The notes: a model not told the origin generated them from the sequence alone. Positions 14,761 to 30,492 are shown, counted from the stretch's first letter. The stretch: 64,000 bases of DNA from Syngnathus acus (GCF_901709675.1 NC_051099.1:7068001-7132000), one strand, 5' to 3'. Numbers and translations: made by a program.

Positions 14761-16176
14761 AGCTCCTGATGTTCTTCTTGCCGAGAATTCCCCCCTATAA
14801 ATCCTCTTATTCGAATTTCATAAGCTCTGATCAAACCCAGTTTCTACAGAGAAAGTGACAGGGGGTAAAAAAGTAGTCTTTCTCCCTCACATGGCCGTGT
14901 GGACAATGGGTTCAAGTTAAGTGTACTTTAACCTTCTGCTACTTTTAAGGAGCTATGGCTTGATGACACGTTAAGAAATCACAGTTTTATGAGAATCCCT
15001 ACAGAAGTAACGGTCGCTCATTCATTCACAGGCAGTTGCAGTCATTAAGATGACAGTAAATGAATGTATCGTCACACGTGAACTTTGGCTGGGCGTAGTG
15101 GGTGAATATAAAAAAAGTGTAAAACACATGAAGGCCGTTTGGAAGGCAGACTGCTTGCGATGTATTTTATGACATCTATATTATTTAGAAAATAAGAAAA
15201 TCAAATTTGAAGAGTGGGGGTATACATTGCCTCTAAGTTATGGTTTGATAGTCATAATGCGAAACATTAACTAGAATTTAATTAACATTTTAGAAAATTT
15301 CAATCAAACCAAATACCTCAACTATTTTGTACAATGTGTGAGGTGGAAGAAAAACGTATCAAATGCGGAAATTAAATCATCACTGTGCTTTATAATATTT
15401 AAGATTTGTTCTGTTACAGCGACAGCTGTTGTAAAAGCGCTATACAAATAAAGAGGTAAAGGTTATAAACTTACAAACGGTACAAGGAAGTCATTTACAA
15501 ATATTGATAGTGCCGTTCAAGTTGCTAGTACATACATGTTAAAAGTCTCTGAAATGACACTTAAGGTATCAAGTTAAACTTGATTTAGTTCTCACGCCTA
15601 AAGCTGAAATGATAAATATTACTTAATAAATGTGACAAAATACAAAGTTAAATGCTGTAAACAAAATGAAATCCTTTCACATTAACTGAACCCAGTTAAA
15701 AAAAAAAAGTGATTCATTGTGCTGAATCTTCTTGGACATATTGCACATATGGTTGGCAGCATTCATCTCTCCTGACCCATTCAGTGTGTACTGAAGCTTC
15801 ACAAACATGAGCGCTATTCAATGATGCTAGTATAATACTGAATAGTATGGAAATTTGTTAGTGAAGTGAAATATGCACACTGGCTCGGAGGGTAAAGCCC
15901 TACCAGTTTGTTGTTAATGTTTTTGGACCACAACTAATGCAAACCTCTGGATCAGACTGCTGCAGTCTAAAAAAAGCCCTTGGAGTACCAAGTAGCAAAA
16001 AAAATTATTGGGAGTGTCGAAGTCTAGCTGAGGACAGAGGATGGCTCCTGTGGACGTTGCTGATGGTCAAGGCAGCGAGTGAGGTCAGCTGAATGAGCAA
16101 ATAAAACAATGTATTAAAAAAAAACAGGAGAAAAGACAAAAAAAAACAACAATAATTCTCCAATTTGATTTACCTT
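14761..16176. other. Spacer between slc51a and zdhhc20
   Basis: About 1.4 kb holding the slc51a promoter side and the zdhhc20 3' UTR. It is AT-rich with only short reading frames. No RNA gene or repeat was recognised. Confidence 0.4.
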
Positions 16177-19100
16177 CTATGGCTCACTTTCCATGGCCAC
16201 CGACACTATTTGGATTCCACCTAAAAGAGAAACACAGAATCCAAAATACAGATGCTGCCTTTTTAGAATGACATGAAACTTGTTTTTTTCTATAGTGTAC
16301 CATTCTCCTCCTTGTTGCCATTCACTTTGTGTTGTGTATCGTGGGCCAGTCCATTAGGGCTTAGTTCCTCATTAGAAAGACTGCAATTGAAGCCACATTG
16401 ATGATTAAAGGCAAGGCGGGGGGGAAAAAAAAAAACAGACAACAAAATGCTGGAAAAAAAGTAATTCAAATAACCTTTTGCCATTTTGTTGCAAGACGCT
16501 GTTTGCCTGTTCAGGATCTATGTGCACCAGTCTGGTTACAAATGAATGCCCGTCGCCCAGACTGACAAAATAGAGAGCTATTAAACATCTTGTATTGATA
16601 GTATGTGCTCTTTAAATTTAGAACTGACATTTTACCTGGTAAAAACAGGGAATATAAAGTGCTTGGCTTCATCCCCAAACACCTCGGCAACATTTCGCTT
16701 GAAGCCGAGAGAAAATCCATTTTTGTCCGGACCTTTCACAAACACCGGGGCCCTAAAAGCCTCTGTTGGGGGGGAACGTTATCGTGTGTAAGCGTGACAT
16801 CAGCAGTGACTGTCCCACTCAATAATGCAAAAGCTCCAAATGTACCTATGGTGGTCCTGTTCCTGCCTACAAGCCAGAGATGGTAGCTGAAGAGTGATAG
16901 GATGCTGATGAAAAACAGCGCTGCCACAAAGAAAAGGAATAATATGTGGAATTTGGCGTGCGTGTTGGGAAGATGTTTCTATGGAGAAGAACACAAGGAC
17001 AATTACTGACCCTCAAATTAAATGATACAAATTTGTGAGACACACAATCATCAATTTATTTGGAAAAAAGAAGTGTCTGTACTTACAGTCCAGAATTTGA
17101 TGAAGTACTGGACGACGGTAGCGCATATGACTCCGCAGTAAAGCGAGGCATATGCCAAAAACAAGACAAAGAACTTGTAGTTTGAGAAGCCAACACAATT
17201 ATTCACCCTGAAAAGAAATTGGGAGTGGAAAATCACACTTTAGCTTAAAACCTGACAATGACTGATTGATTGATTTACGTAATTAAATGGAATTACTGTA
17301 CCAGGGACAGTGATGGTCCATTTTAAGCACACACCTTATCCAATAGAAAGCACAGGAGATGCATAATTAAGCAAAGCGTCATATGAAAATATAATTTTAA
17401 CAGTACTTTGGTTCACTCAACTACTCTTAAATGAAGTACTCACATCTCACAGGTAGAGCAATGGTGGCAGCGGTCAGGTTTGATTACCTGGCAGAGGCCG
17501 CAGTATCGGATCGCTGTAGGGAATTGAGAAGATTAACATGACTGTTTTTTTTTTTTTTAGATATTACAAATATTTAATTGATCGTTAACACAAAGGACTA
17601 TATTTTCCAAACCACAGCAGGACCCGCAAATTTCAAATCCTAGTTTCTAAAAAATGAGTTACTTCCACCATTAATTACTCCCTACTATATTGTCTAAAAA
17701 TAAGACAGAATTCTACATGTTGTTGTTGAATGGAACAGCCCACGTGTGCCCAAAGAGACAAACAAGCTCACGTGAGTCCAGTTAGCCCGTCTGTTAAATG
17801 TTACTCTGGCTACACATGAACTTCCTGCACCTGAGCAGGAAAACACAAGCGCTCTAGATATTTTTGAAGGAAATAAATTTGTCACTGGATTCTTGTTAAA
17901 ATGTAATTTGCTTATCATTTTTTTGCCAACTTCCTTTTGTGATTGCAGCAAGTGTGTAAAGATGTTAGTGAAGGATGAGATGACTAATGACAAATGGTGT
18001 GTATATGTGTGTGCGTGCGTGCTTCCGTTGTTGCACACTCCCTGGTGGTCTATTGTTAAACAGCCCATAATGCAGTCAGTATTTCCAAGTGCAGTTAAAA
18101 GCCTCACCTCCTCCTGCTGTACGTGTGTAGACGGGTAAATTCCTCGCCACTTTCTTCAGAATTTCCTGTTGCATCTCCGCTTGTTCTTCTCTTTCAAACA
18201 TTTCTTTCTCTGCTCTCGGCAAGGTGAACTGACAATACAAGACAAGGGCCGGATTTCGCAAACTGTACCTCAGAAATGTGAGGCAGACATACTAACCACT
18301 TCTAGTGAGGTGTGACGATTAAAAACAACTTTTACCACTTTTGATGGTTGGGCAGGTCTGGTGCAGATGGTCTTCCAGTACGACCATATAAACATGAAGA
18401 AGAAAATGTGGAAGATGACCAGGTAGCTGACTGTTAAGAGGAAGCAAAGATGAAGCAACACTAATGTAATATTTGCTAATAAGTTAAAAAGGAACATGTA
18501 TGGTCACTTACTTCGCTCTGCATTGTTTGTGATTGTATCTACAACACATGCACAAAGGAAGGAGACAAAGTATTAGTGAATGCTCATCAAGAATGCATAA
18601 ATTAACATCTGCCATGACACGACACCCCGTACTGGCACCATGTGGCAAGGGCCTGGCACCGCTTGCAGTGACCCCCCCCTTACAATAAGACAATGAGAAG
18701 GACCTTTGTTGAGAAAGCAGAGACGCCCCTCGCCTGACTAAAATTCATCGAGAGCAGATAATGGTATCATCAGTTCTAAGCTGGCAGTTAGAAAGAAGCC
18801 ATCTGCAATGGACACTGAATGTTTTTTAGTCCTGTCTCCTTGTAAATGAAATCACCCTGCTTGTTTGAAAAACAAATCTAATCTATCTTACTTATTAATC
18901 AGTTACCTTAATGACTGTTTTATGGCTGCAATAAAACAGAGAAAAGAAAAAACCTCTAAAAAAAAAAAAAAAAAGTCAAGTATAACACAAGGACACGGGC
19001 ATATATTTAAATTCACTTCATCATATTTAAGTCGATGGAAAACCAATGAAAGATGCATTTTTAAAAACTCACTACAGTGTACTGGAGTATATTTCAGTCA

Positions 19101-19613
19101 AACTGATTTGTTGGAAGGAAAAGAACATTAGAATAAAATGCACGCTTTCAAAATTGATCTGAACGTGTACCACACAACTTATTTTACGTTCTATAGGTAG
19201 GAAGATAATATTGACGTGAAGGAGGCATAGACTTCTTACAAAAACAACATTTGTCTAATTACAAGAGCCTTTGCATTCATATTTTTAGTAAGTGAAAGAA
19301 CAACGGAAGAATAAAATAATAAAGTAAGCATGACTTGATTTAAAATGACTGTAAACATACTTCTTCAAATGACAGCTGATAAGTTGGCAACCGGGAAATT
19401 GTCAACACAAGCGCACATTCACCCCCACGACAAATAAATGTGCACGCAAATTTAAAAAATAAATACAAACTAAATAAATGACAAAGTATACTTACAAACA
19501 CAAAGCTCCACAACATATGCGTAGTAAGACCAGCCAACGACCAGGTTAATAAACAGGACAGGTATCCAGTTAAGAGCCCGTTTGCAGCACCTCACCGTAT
19601 GAGAGGGCGCCAT
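16177..19613 (-). CDS. zdhhc20: zdhhc20-type protein S-palmitoyltransferase
   Basis: DHHC-family integral membrane enzyme that attaches palmitate to cysteine via an acyl-enzyme. Twelve exons close in phase (351 aa; human ZDHHC20 365): 19613-19496, 18538-18512, 18430-18336, 18228-18108, 17513-17444, 17334-17302, 17207-17087, 16978-16846, 16762-16636, 16561-16475, 16380-16301, 16220-16177. The N-terminus [15 protein letters not shown] then [13 protein letters not shown] is the ZDHHC20 first transmembrane segment. The Cys-rich domain runs from RYCGLC (residue 123 on) to the catalytic DHHC at 150-153 in KMDHHCPW. Later segments are [12 protein letters not shown], the [14 protein letters not shown] membrane helix and the LVGRNRTTI element. 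LPVYTRT resembles ZDHHC15, but most of the chain is ZDHHC20-like. Exon 2 is only 27 nt. Whether this is the a or b fish copy cannot be decided here. Confidence 0.93.
18262..18302. repeat. Short remnant of a fish LINE-tail repeat
   Basis: GTGAGGCAGACATACTAACC inside the intron between the zdhhc20 exons at 18336 and 18228 matches the 'gtgaggcagacgtgctaacca' end of an abundant fish retroposon tail as I remember it. Only about 40 bases are recognisable. Confidence 0.45.
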
Positions 19614-20226
19614 CTTTAATCTGTATTGGTCCGTCTGTAGCAGCGAGTGGAGTCGTGACGTCACGGCCATGCGAGGCGACCACTGAAAAACTACAAATCC
19701 CAGACACCACAACGCTTCTCGCGTTCCTGTAACTAAATATTTCTAGTTTTCTTTATTTTTTTTCACCAATACGTTAAAAAAACATATTGACTGCATTATG
19801 TGCCTACAATTAAAAACATAAATTGTTGGTATCCATACAGGGAAATTACTGTACAATACAGTAGATGTGAACGTAAACTGCATTGAATAGTAATGTTTAA
19901 ATATCATTTCATTTCATAATTTGAGTTTCTTTCAATTCATAACCAAAATTGCAAATTAATTTCACTTTTAATAACTTGATGTTTTTCAACAAACTGTATT
20001 TCAAAATAAAATTATCACTTTTGCTTTATGAAGAAAACAACAAAACTATGAATGTCTTGCACTTGTATTTAAATAAACCAACAATACATTATTTTGATGA
20101 CAAGATTGAATTAAGTCAATTTGAACACCTCAACCATATTTAGAATCATATTTAAAGAAAGACCCAACGTCGGGAAATTATTTTCCAAATATGTGGAGGT
20201 AGCCTTGACTAAGAAGTGTTCCCATT
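19614..20226. other. Spacer between zdhhc20 start and pcyt1b stop
   Basis: About 0.6 kb containing the zdhhc20 5' UTR and promoter side (19614-19735, more GC-rich) and the pcyt1b 3' UTR. A minus-strand AATAAA candidate lies at 19752-19757. Confidence 0.5.
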
Positions 20227-22904
<2,678 letters not shown>

Positions 22905-23462
22905 TCTGTCAAAGAGTCTTGTGACAACCCTGCACCTATGTAGTAGCTTTTCTATAGCACAGCAGATATGTGGAAACCTCTATCTGGCTCCAAGTATGCG
23001 TACCGTTCCCTGGCCCCAGCCGGACCCTGATGACGATACAATGTAGTGAGCAAAGTTCAAGCCGGTGTTCTTGTCATTACTGACGTCCGGTCGACTCCCC
23101 ATATCTCCATGTAGACAGCGCAAGACTGTAATAAAGAATTACAAATAAAAAGTATCATTCTTGTGAGCAATTCATCAGAATGTATTTCGCATTTTGATGT
23201 GTGACAGAGCAAGAAAAATGCAAACTGTGAGCGGCTGCACAGTCTTTGGAACCAAACACACGTCATGCATTCTTATGTAATTACTCTTTGGAATACAGTA
23301 GAGTTGGATATCGTTGGAATGGTTTATAGTTTTTAAAGGGTAGTTTTGATTTTATTGCTTGTAAATGTTTGACTGTAAAACTTGTCACGTTGTTATGCGT
23401 TGTCAATCCTTGACAAAAAAAGAAGTAAAGTTTACTAAACTATTTATGGGTCAAACAATACA

Positions 23463-23484
23463 TGTTTGTGTGTGTGTGTGTGTG
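23463..23484. repeat. TG dinucleotide microsatellite
   Basis: Run of TG units with one interruption near its start. Confidence 0.9.
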
Positions 23485-23734
23485 TTTTTTTAACTTATTG
23501 AGCAGTGCACACATATAGCACCTCTTGGAATTTTGGCCAAAACGTTCATCTCATCATATCAAACTCTCCCAAACCCATCTGAGATTTTTTTTTCTGAATT
23601 AAAAGTGTGACTTTTTAGATGCAGTGTATGCAGGTGCATTTAAAAAAAAAAAGGATTTTCGCAAATCAGTTCATAGGGTTAAACTCGTCCATCATATAGA
23701 TTATATTGTGTCATGAGAATGAATTTGCAATGAG

Positions 23735-23762
23735 AGACCATATTATTAGAATAATATGGTCT
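23735..23762. repeat. Perfect inverted repeat, 13-bp arms, 2-base loop
   Basis: AGACCATATTATT, spacer AG, then the exact reverse complement AATAATATGGTCT. It lies in the pcyt1b-liph spacer. Confidence 0.9.
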
Positions 23763-24508
23763 AAGTGAAACTTAGCATGTAAATGAATGTACAGAAATAG
23801 TGCACATACCAGGACTAGGTTGACAAGAATGCTTCACCTGCGAGCACAATGACCTGGAGCAAGGGGTGTGGCCCTCCTGGTGAGAGCTGACGGGCGGGAC
23901 TCGTATCTCTCACTCCAGTAACTTCCTGAAGTGAACAGTGCCTCAACATGTAGGGATATAAACACAGGATAGCCTTCTAGATTTGAAACCTTGGACTTCT
24001 TCCCTACAACTAAGGTAAGACTAATGAAGTTGATTCTGAGGGCTTGACACTCAATTCCAGTCTTTGATTGTAACTAGGAATGCCTAACAGTGTACATATG
24101 TAAAGAAGCAAGTCAGAGATTGATTTCTGCTCATCTCCATTTAATTAATGTCACACGAGATCACTGCTTCAAAAGAATGACCGGCCGGCTCTGTGACGCT
24201 GACAAAAGTTGGTCATGCATATCCTGTGTGCCAACATAGGAGGGTCAGTAGATGAGTAACTAAGCTGGTCTTGCCTGCTGCCGGAGAAGAAATGTTTACA
24301 ACTTTGAAACTGCTCTCTTATGGGACAGAAAAAGAAAAAAAAAATAGCAGATAGGGGAAAAAACCAACCTCCGAGTTCTGATACTCTGTGGAGTGAGGCT
24401 ACAGGATGTGTTAAGCATGTACTTTATTTGTGATGTTATGTGCAATGAGAGACTCCAAATCTCTGTATTTTAAAATCCAGATTAATTTACACGTGGCTGA
24501 CCTCAATC

Positions 24509-27500
24509 ATGTTCCCGTGGCCATTCCTGACACTTCTCTTGGCAATAACTGCAGATATATGCAAAGGTAAGGCTCGGTGAGTGCTTTCTTAAATATTGTT
24601 ATTATATCTGTGACTGCACGTTTGACAGGGGAAGTATGACTGTACTGCAATTGGGAAAGGGGTTCAGAGAAGATACGAGGAAGTGAAAGTTTCACTGAGA
24701 CACTTAAAGATGGTTAGCGGGAAAACAATTGTAACTCACTTCAAATTTTCGATAACATTGTCAACACAACGGATAGTTATGCGAGTATTGTGTGCCGCTG
24801 AGTCACACTGGTATTTTTAGAAATATCACCATTTTAACTCTCTGCAGCACAAATACTGTACATAGAAACCTAACGACCCCAATTCTGTCATGTTTTCATA
24901 TTATAGTAGCTTTTTTTTATCTAACTTTTTTTTTTTGCCATGACTGATGATTATATTTACTGACTTTCTATTATTTTCATTAGACATATAGCTGCATAAC
25001 ATGAGGTCAATGTTTTTTATTTATTTTTATTTCACACTATAGATCTGTATTCATACTTTAAAAAAATGCTCCAATACTAAGACACGATACCACTTAACCA
25101 TCATGGATGTCTCCACTTGGGCAGGCTATCCTGGAATTTAAAAATGTAATGGCACTATCAAGTATCGATTCCTTGTATCGGCAAGGGCATCATTACTTAA
25201 TAAACAGGATGGGTCTATATTATCTCTATTGTATTGTTTTTCATCAGACTTCAGTCACAACTGCAATTTTCCCTTAGGGAATGGCAAACAATGACGTATA
25301 ATCATGCCTCCACTTTACAGTTTCTAAAAGGGACAATGGTCTCTTTTGTAACTCATCTGGCCCCTGAAGGCCTCATCTTGGTCTTGAACACAAGTTGTAA
25401 TACAATAACTTTTCAGAGCGTGAGTCGGGTTCAGCTTCAACTGCGCAATCAATACAAAACAAAGTTTCAACATGTTTTGAAAAAGAAAAAAAAGGATGGG
25501 AATCAAAACCTGCTTTGTATCCAGAAAGTTACAATTCATTTGAATTACTCAATAGGTTTCGTTTTCCTCACGTCAGTCCATTCCAAACAATGGCATCAAA
25601 CTAATGCACCAAGTATTGGTGGAATGAACACGCAACTGTGCAAAGGAATTCCAGAGCAGCTGTACAATACATTTCAAAAGCGTAGCCGATCGTACATGTT
25701 GAAATACCCATTTGTGCTTTAATTCCGGAAATGCTATGTATTGTGTTCAATTCTTTTATAAGTAGTGACCAGTTACCGTAATATTTAATGCTATCTCGGT
25801 GTGCTCCGTCATTTCTTTCGAAAACGTCACTCAAAATAAAAGATGTATGGTTCTTATGATAGACAACTGTTAAGATATGGAAAAAAATATCAACACTAAG
25901 TTTAATGCTTTCATCTTTGATTTGAAAACATGTGTCTTCCATGAGTCTGTGTATTGTTGTTCCAAATTTGTGGTTACTATCAACTTGACATTATGCGCCA
26001 TACAGTCACTTGTCCTCATGATGATTCTCACCTGATTCATCGGTGGTTGGTTGTGTTGACCACTACGTATACAAATTCCCGTGATCCTACACTGTGTGTT
26101 TTGTTTTTTAAATTGGTCAATAGTGCATTGAACAAATAGACGAACTTGACATTATGCGCCATACAGTCACTTGTCCTCATGATGATTCTCATCTGATTCA
26201 TTCGTGGTTGCTTGTGTTGACCACTACAAAAACAAATTCCCGTGATCCCACACTGTTTTTTTTTTTTTAAAGTGTTCAATAGTGCATTGACCAAATAGAC
26301 AACTATGCATGTTGAAAAGGGAATTAAATCTGTTCTCTTGAATTACTTTGCAATGGCTGATGTCTTTGTTTCTCCTCCAGCTAAAGGATGTGCCGACTTA
26401 ACAGATTTAGAGCTGGCTCACGCGATCATCGGGACCAGCCTCAAGATAAGATTGCTGCTTTTCACCAGGGACACAATACACTGCGGCTCGCTTCTGTCTC
26501 ACACCAACTTCTCGGCCGAGCCTAACTTCAACCTTTCTCGACCCACGACCTTTGTCATCCACGGGTTTCGGCCCACGGGCTCGCCCCCCGTGTGGGCTCA
26601 CAAAATGACAGAACTGCTTCTGGCCAGAAATGACATCAACGTCATAGTGGTGGACTGGAATAACGGAGCTGCTAACTTGAATTATTTCAAAGTGGTGGAG
26701 AAGACACACAAGGCTGGAGAAAACCTCACTGCCTTTCTTAAACTGATGAAGGTACCATGTGGATTTCTTTTCACACGACACTCATCATCATACAAAGTGT
26801 AGTCTGACTTGTGAAGGCAAACAAAGATTTTTTGATGCGTCATTTTACAGGAGCACGGTGCCTCTCCGAGTGATATCCATATGATCGGAATAAGTCTTGG
26901 CGCTCACATATCTGGTTTTGTGGGCGCTAACTTGAACGGCACAATTGGAAGGATTACAGGTGAAGCATTTTCACTCCATCCAATGGTCTGGGCATATTGG
27001 GGCTACTTTGCTGAATCATACGAGTCATGGTTAACTTAACTGCATTTGGACAGCTCTGGATCCTGCAGGGCCCTTGTTCACCGGAACTTCCCTAGAGGAC
27101 CGTCTGGATCCCACAGACGCCCAGTTTGTCGATGCTCTGCACACAGACATCGATGGTAAAACAAAAAGAATTAATTTGGAGAAGATATCGTGTCATGTTT
27201 TAACATGCTTGTGTTATTTCAGCCTTGGGTTACAGAGAACCTATTGGTCACATTGATTTTTACGCCAATGAAGGAACAGATCAACCTGGCTGCCCTAAAA
27301 CCATCTTCTCAGGTAATCTCAATTCAGTTATTTCAAATTCCTTGAAAATGTGTTAACACTCCACGCTCTACTTTTTTTTTTTATGTAGGAACAGCCTACT
27401 TTAAATGTGACCATCAGAGATCAGTGTACCTCTACCTTGAGTCTTTGAATCAAAGTTGCAGCAGCAGAGCCTTCCCGTGCGCTTCGTTCAAGGATTTCAA

Positions 27501-28835
27501 GGACGGCAAGTGTACGAGCTGTACGCGATTTGGGGATGCTGGATGCCCTGTTTTTGGTAAATACGTTATTGTGCCTATTAGTTACACCTAATCAACTTCA
27601 TGAGATCCATTTGTAATACTGTACTGGTTTATGGAAATAGGGAAAATAGAAAAGTCAAAAGTAGATTTTGTGTTGTCTTTTATATCCTTAGATTGTATTG
27701 CATTGATGTTTTTCTCTCCAATCCAGGTTACAACATCAACAAGTGGAGACACATTTTGTTGAAACTGGGCCAAACCAAAACTTACTTCACCACAAATGAC
27801 AAGGCTCCATTCTGCAGTAAGTATGATGACAATGAATAAGAAAAGGTAACGGGATGGGATGTTTTGACATAAACACGGCGACATGTTTACATTTCCACAA
27901 GGGTCATAATACATAGTAATATGAAACGGAGTGTTTGTTTTTGCGGAAGTGTCATTTGATGGAATGTTGTCTGTCAGTGGCCAATTACAGACTGGATGTG
28001 GTGGTATGGAATGAGGCGGAACACTGGGGTTATATCACTGCTAAACTTCACGGCAACGGTACAGACGCCGTGGCATACATTGACCGGTAAGTCTATAAAT
28101 GAATACTCCTAAAATCAGGGGTGTCAAACCTTCGCAGGCCGCATTGTAGTAATAGCTTCTTTCGGAGGGCCATTATGACTGTCAACCCAAATAAATGTAT
28201 GAGCACCTCATATTATATATAGTTAAAGCTACAAAACAAACTAACAAATAACTCGTTTTCAAATCAGACGAGTAAAAACTGGTCAAATATTTAAAAAAAA
28301 AAAAGATATTATTAAAAGTGAAGACAATTTGCAATTCTAGTAATGACACACGAATTTGATGCACAATTTGTCTTCTCGGGCCACATAAAATGATGTGGCG
28401 GGCCGTATCTGGCCCCCGGGCTTTGAGTTTGACACCTGTGGCTTAAATGATTATGAATTATTGGCACAACATTCCTGTATGTTTTCAACAGAGCAGCCCA
28501 GTTCAAGAAGTTCACAGAGACAAAGTTGTTCGCACAGTTTGACAGCGACCTACCGTCAGTGACCAAGATGTCTCTCATGTTCTCCACTGGGAATATTTTC
28601 AAACCCAAATATAAACTGCGCATTCTTTGGATACGTCTCACACATCTGGAACGACACGACAGGTATATTTGTGGGATATTGATCCGTTTGCAACCTCGCT
28701 GTTGTTACAGTGGATTAGTTGACACTTGTTTGTTCACCTGTGCACCTCAGGCCTCTGTGTCGCTACGACCTGGTTCTGGAGGAGAGCAAAGAGGTCTCCT
28801 TCACCCCACTTCCCTGCCAGGAGTCCAATTTCTGA
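24509..28835 (+). CDS. liph: liph, lipase member H (phosphatidic-acid-selective PLA1)
   Basis: Secreted or membrane-associated pancreatic-lipase-family phospholipase A1 that in mammals makes lysophosphatidic acid. Ten exons close in phase (450 aa; human 451): 24509-24566, 26381-26751, 26851-26959, 27054-27155, 27223-27312, 27389-27556, 27727-27816, 27978-28086, 28492-28662, 28751-28835. The first exon is a hydrophobic signal peptide ([12 protein letters not shown]). The oxyanion region is [15 protein letters not shown]. The catalytic triad reads Ser158 in GISLG, Asp182 in LDPAGP and His252 in KCDHQRS. The short lid between the Cys residues around the CPKTIFSG segment fits the PLA1 subfamily. 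The C-terminal PLAT-like part contains [19 protein letters not shown]. The related LIPI is less likely. Intron 1 (1.8 kb) carries a tandem duplication and intron 8 an hAT remnant. Confidence 0.94.
24567..26380. other. Intron 1 of liph
   Basis: 1.8-kb AT-rich intron between the signal-peptide exon and the lipase-core exon. The 162-codon plus frame at 25234-25722 has no family resemblance and is treated as chance. A 161-bp tandem duplication sits at its right end. Confidence 0.6.
25982..26303. repeat. 161-bp tandem duplication in liph intron 1
   Basis: Unit starting AACTTGACATTATGCGCCAT occurs at 25982 and 26143. The copies differ by scattered substitutions and a T-run length change, so the duplication is not very recent. 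Confidence 0.9.
28116..28440. mobile_element. Non-autonomous hAT-like element in liph intron 8
   Basis: The left end CAGGGGTGTCAAAC and right end GTTTGACACCTGTG are imperfect inverted repeats of the common hAT 'caggggtgtcaaac' family. The internal part has the typical GGGCCGTATCTGGCCC and GGCCGCATTG motifs. Flanks CCTAAAAT (28108-28115) and GCTTAAAT (28441-28448) agree at 6 of 8 bases, fitting a decayed 8-bp target duplication. No transposase frame is present. Confidence 0.85.
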
Positions 28836-29829
28836 GGCCACACACACAATGTGCCGCATCAAATGTACTGTCTGTCTGTCTTTTTCCAGAGATTTGGTTT
28901 GATGATCTGATGCCACTGAAAAGTTTAGTTCTCAATCAGATAAAATCCCCTACAGATATTATCTCACATAACAGTATTGTTTTTGTAACGTGAACGTAAA
29001 CATAATCACTGCCTCATCTGCAACATTTTGACATTTTAGTGCTGTTTCACAAGACATGTATTTTTAACTGACCAGCTAAATATATATAAAATATATATGT
29101 ATATAGATATTATTTATTTGTGTGGATGAGATTGTACTAGAATAATAATAAAAACTATTTCATTTTACAATAAGTTGTCTTTAATGGATGCCAACCAACA
29201 ATCAACTCATTTCACAGCATTGTTTGCTCATATTTGAAACAAAATATATACAGTATCATACACTCAAGAGCAGTATAATATATATATATATATACACAAT
29301 AGTATATATTTTTTAAATGACTTATCTAAGCATATTTACTACTGGCTCTTCTTGTTTCAAATCAGTACACAATAAGACATTTCATGTGGATAATACATTT
29401 CTTGGAAAACAAAAACAGGATAAAAACACTCAACATAAAATAAAGTGACATTGGCTCATTTACGTATCCTTGGAAACTATTACTAATGATATTTTATATA
29501 TTTTAAAATATATGTCAAATGTTTTCTACTAAATGTAATTTCACAAACGTACAGATATTAGGTACATCTTCACCATCCAATACAAAATTATAATCAAAAT
29601 GTTGCCTCCATAGTAATTGATCAGCATTATCATGAAGGTATATATATATTTTTTTTTTTTTAAGTAGTTTGCAGTATTGTTGTACTGTAATAAACCATGC
29701 TGACAGCTGTTCTTGGTATTTTAGTTATTTATAGCTATTTATACATGAATGCTCAACAGCTTTCCGCATGGTGCAGTTTAGTTACACACTACAACAAACT
29801 ACAAGTAAATAACTATTTTAGAACTATTG
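28836..29829. other. Convergent 3' regions of liph and the sh3kbp1-like gene
   Basis: AT-rich spacer of about 1 kb between the liph stop and the stop of the minus-strand sh3kbp1-like gene. It has TA-rich runs near 29076-29115 and 29275-29297 and AATAAA near 29144 for liph. No gene was recognised. Confidence 0.5.
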
Positions 29830-30492
29830 TCATTTTGACATGTGCTTCTTCATATGTTGTAGCTCCATCTAAAAAAATGGAAAAGATAAAACCATGGATG
29901 GCATTGCATGGATAATCAAAGTAGTAAGTGCATTGCTGCTTTTGTTTCTTACCTGTAAGGTCAAACGAATTCTCTTCTCTTCATCCAGCTCACTCATCAG
30001 AAGTTTAATTTCTTTGCTGGAACACAAGATAATGAGCTCGGTAAAACAAGCGTGCAGGAAAATTGTGTCAATGAGTGCAAATGCCTACTTGTGTTGAGTT
30101 TTCATCTGTTCAAACTGCTCCCTCAATTCTCCCAGCTCCGACTGCAGCTGCTCCAGTTTGGGTGACGAGTGTTCTGCCGGCCCTCTGATGGGTCCAGGCT
30201 CGGAGTCGAGGTTCAGGCGGGGGAGGACGTGGACTTGCCTGGCGTGGAGGACGGCGGAGAGAGCTTTGGGAAGCAGCGGCGAGAGTGATGCAGATGACCG
30301 CGTACGAACATGTCTGGGTTTATCTGCCTGTGAAGAATAGAAGACCCAAAGTAAAACAATTTCATCCGATTTTTTTTCGCCCTCTAATACTTACAGGACG
30401 GGAAGCTCCATTCTGGTTTGCTTCATGGGAGTTTTGTTGTGGCATTGGAGAAGTCACACGTAAATTCCTTTTATTTTCCATCAAGTTTACAC
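29830..30492 (-). CDS. sh3kbp1 (CIN85)-type C-terminal coiled-coil module without SH3 domains
   Basis: Four minus-strand exons join in phase: 30492-30395, 30327-30089, 30016-29953, 29868-29830. They encode a basic Ser/Pro linker and the C-terminal coiled coil characteristic of SH3KBP1/CD2AP: QFEQMKTQHNKEIKLL followed by SELDEEKRIRLTLQ and a 12-residue last exon MELQHMKKHMSK. The last exon corresponds to the family's MEVNDIKK end. If translation starts at the first ATG of the 30492 exon (MENKRNLRVTSP) the product is about 142 residues. A noncoding or alternative first exon ending at 30845 has a strong donor and compatible phase. The three SH3 domains are absent because the BCLAF3-position gene begins only 1.2 kb upstream. 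It sits exactly where SH3KBP1 lies in human. It is either a short-isoform-only gene or a decaying duplicate. Confidence 0.72.

Larger units (their letters stand above)
22905..24508. other. Shared upstream region of pcyt1b (minus) and liph (plus)
   Basis: Head-to-head spacer of 1.6 kb. It holds a TG dinucleotide run at 23463-23484, a perfect 13-bp inverted repeat at 23735-23762, and a good splice donor after 24015 (CTAAG then GTAAGA), which could end a 5' UTR exon of liph. No coding exon was recognised. Confidence 0.5.

Noticed and set aside
25234-25722. 162-codon plus frame in liph intron 1
   Set aside because: No family resemblance, no splice or poly(A) context, and AT-rich composition like the surrounding intron.
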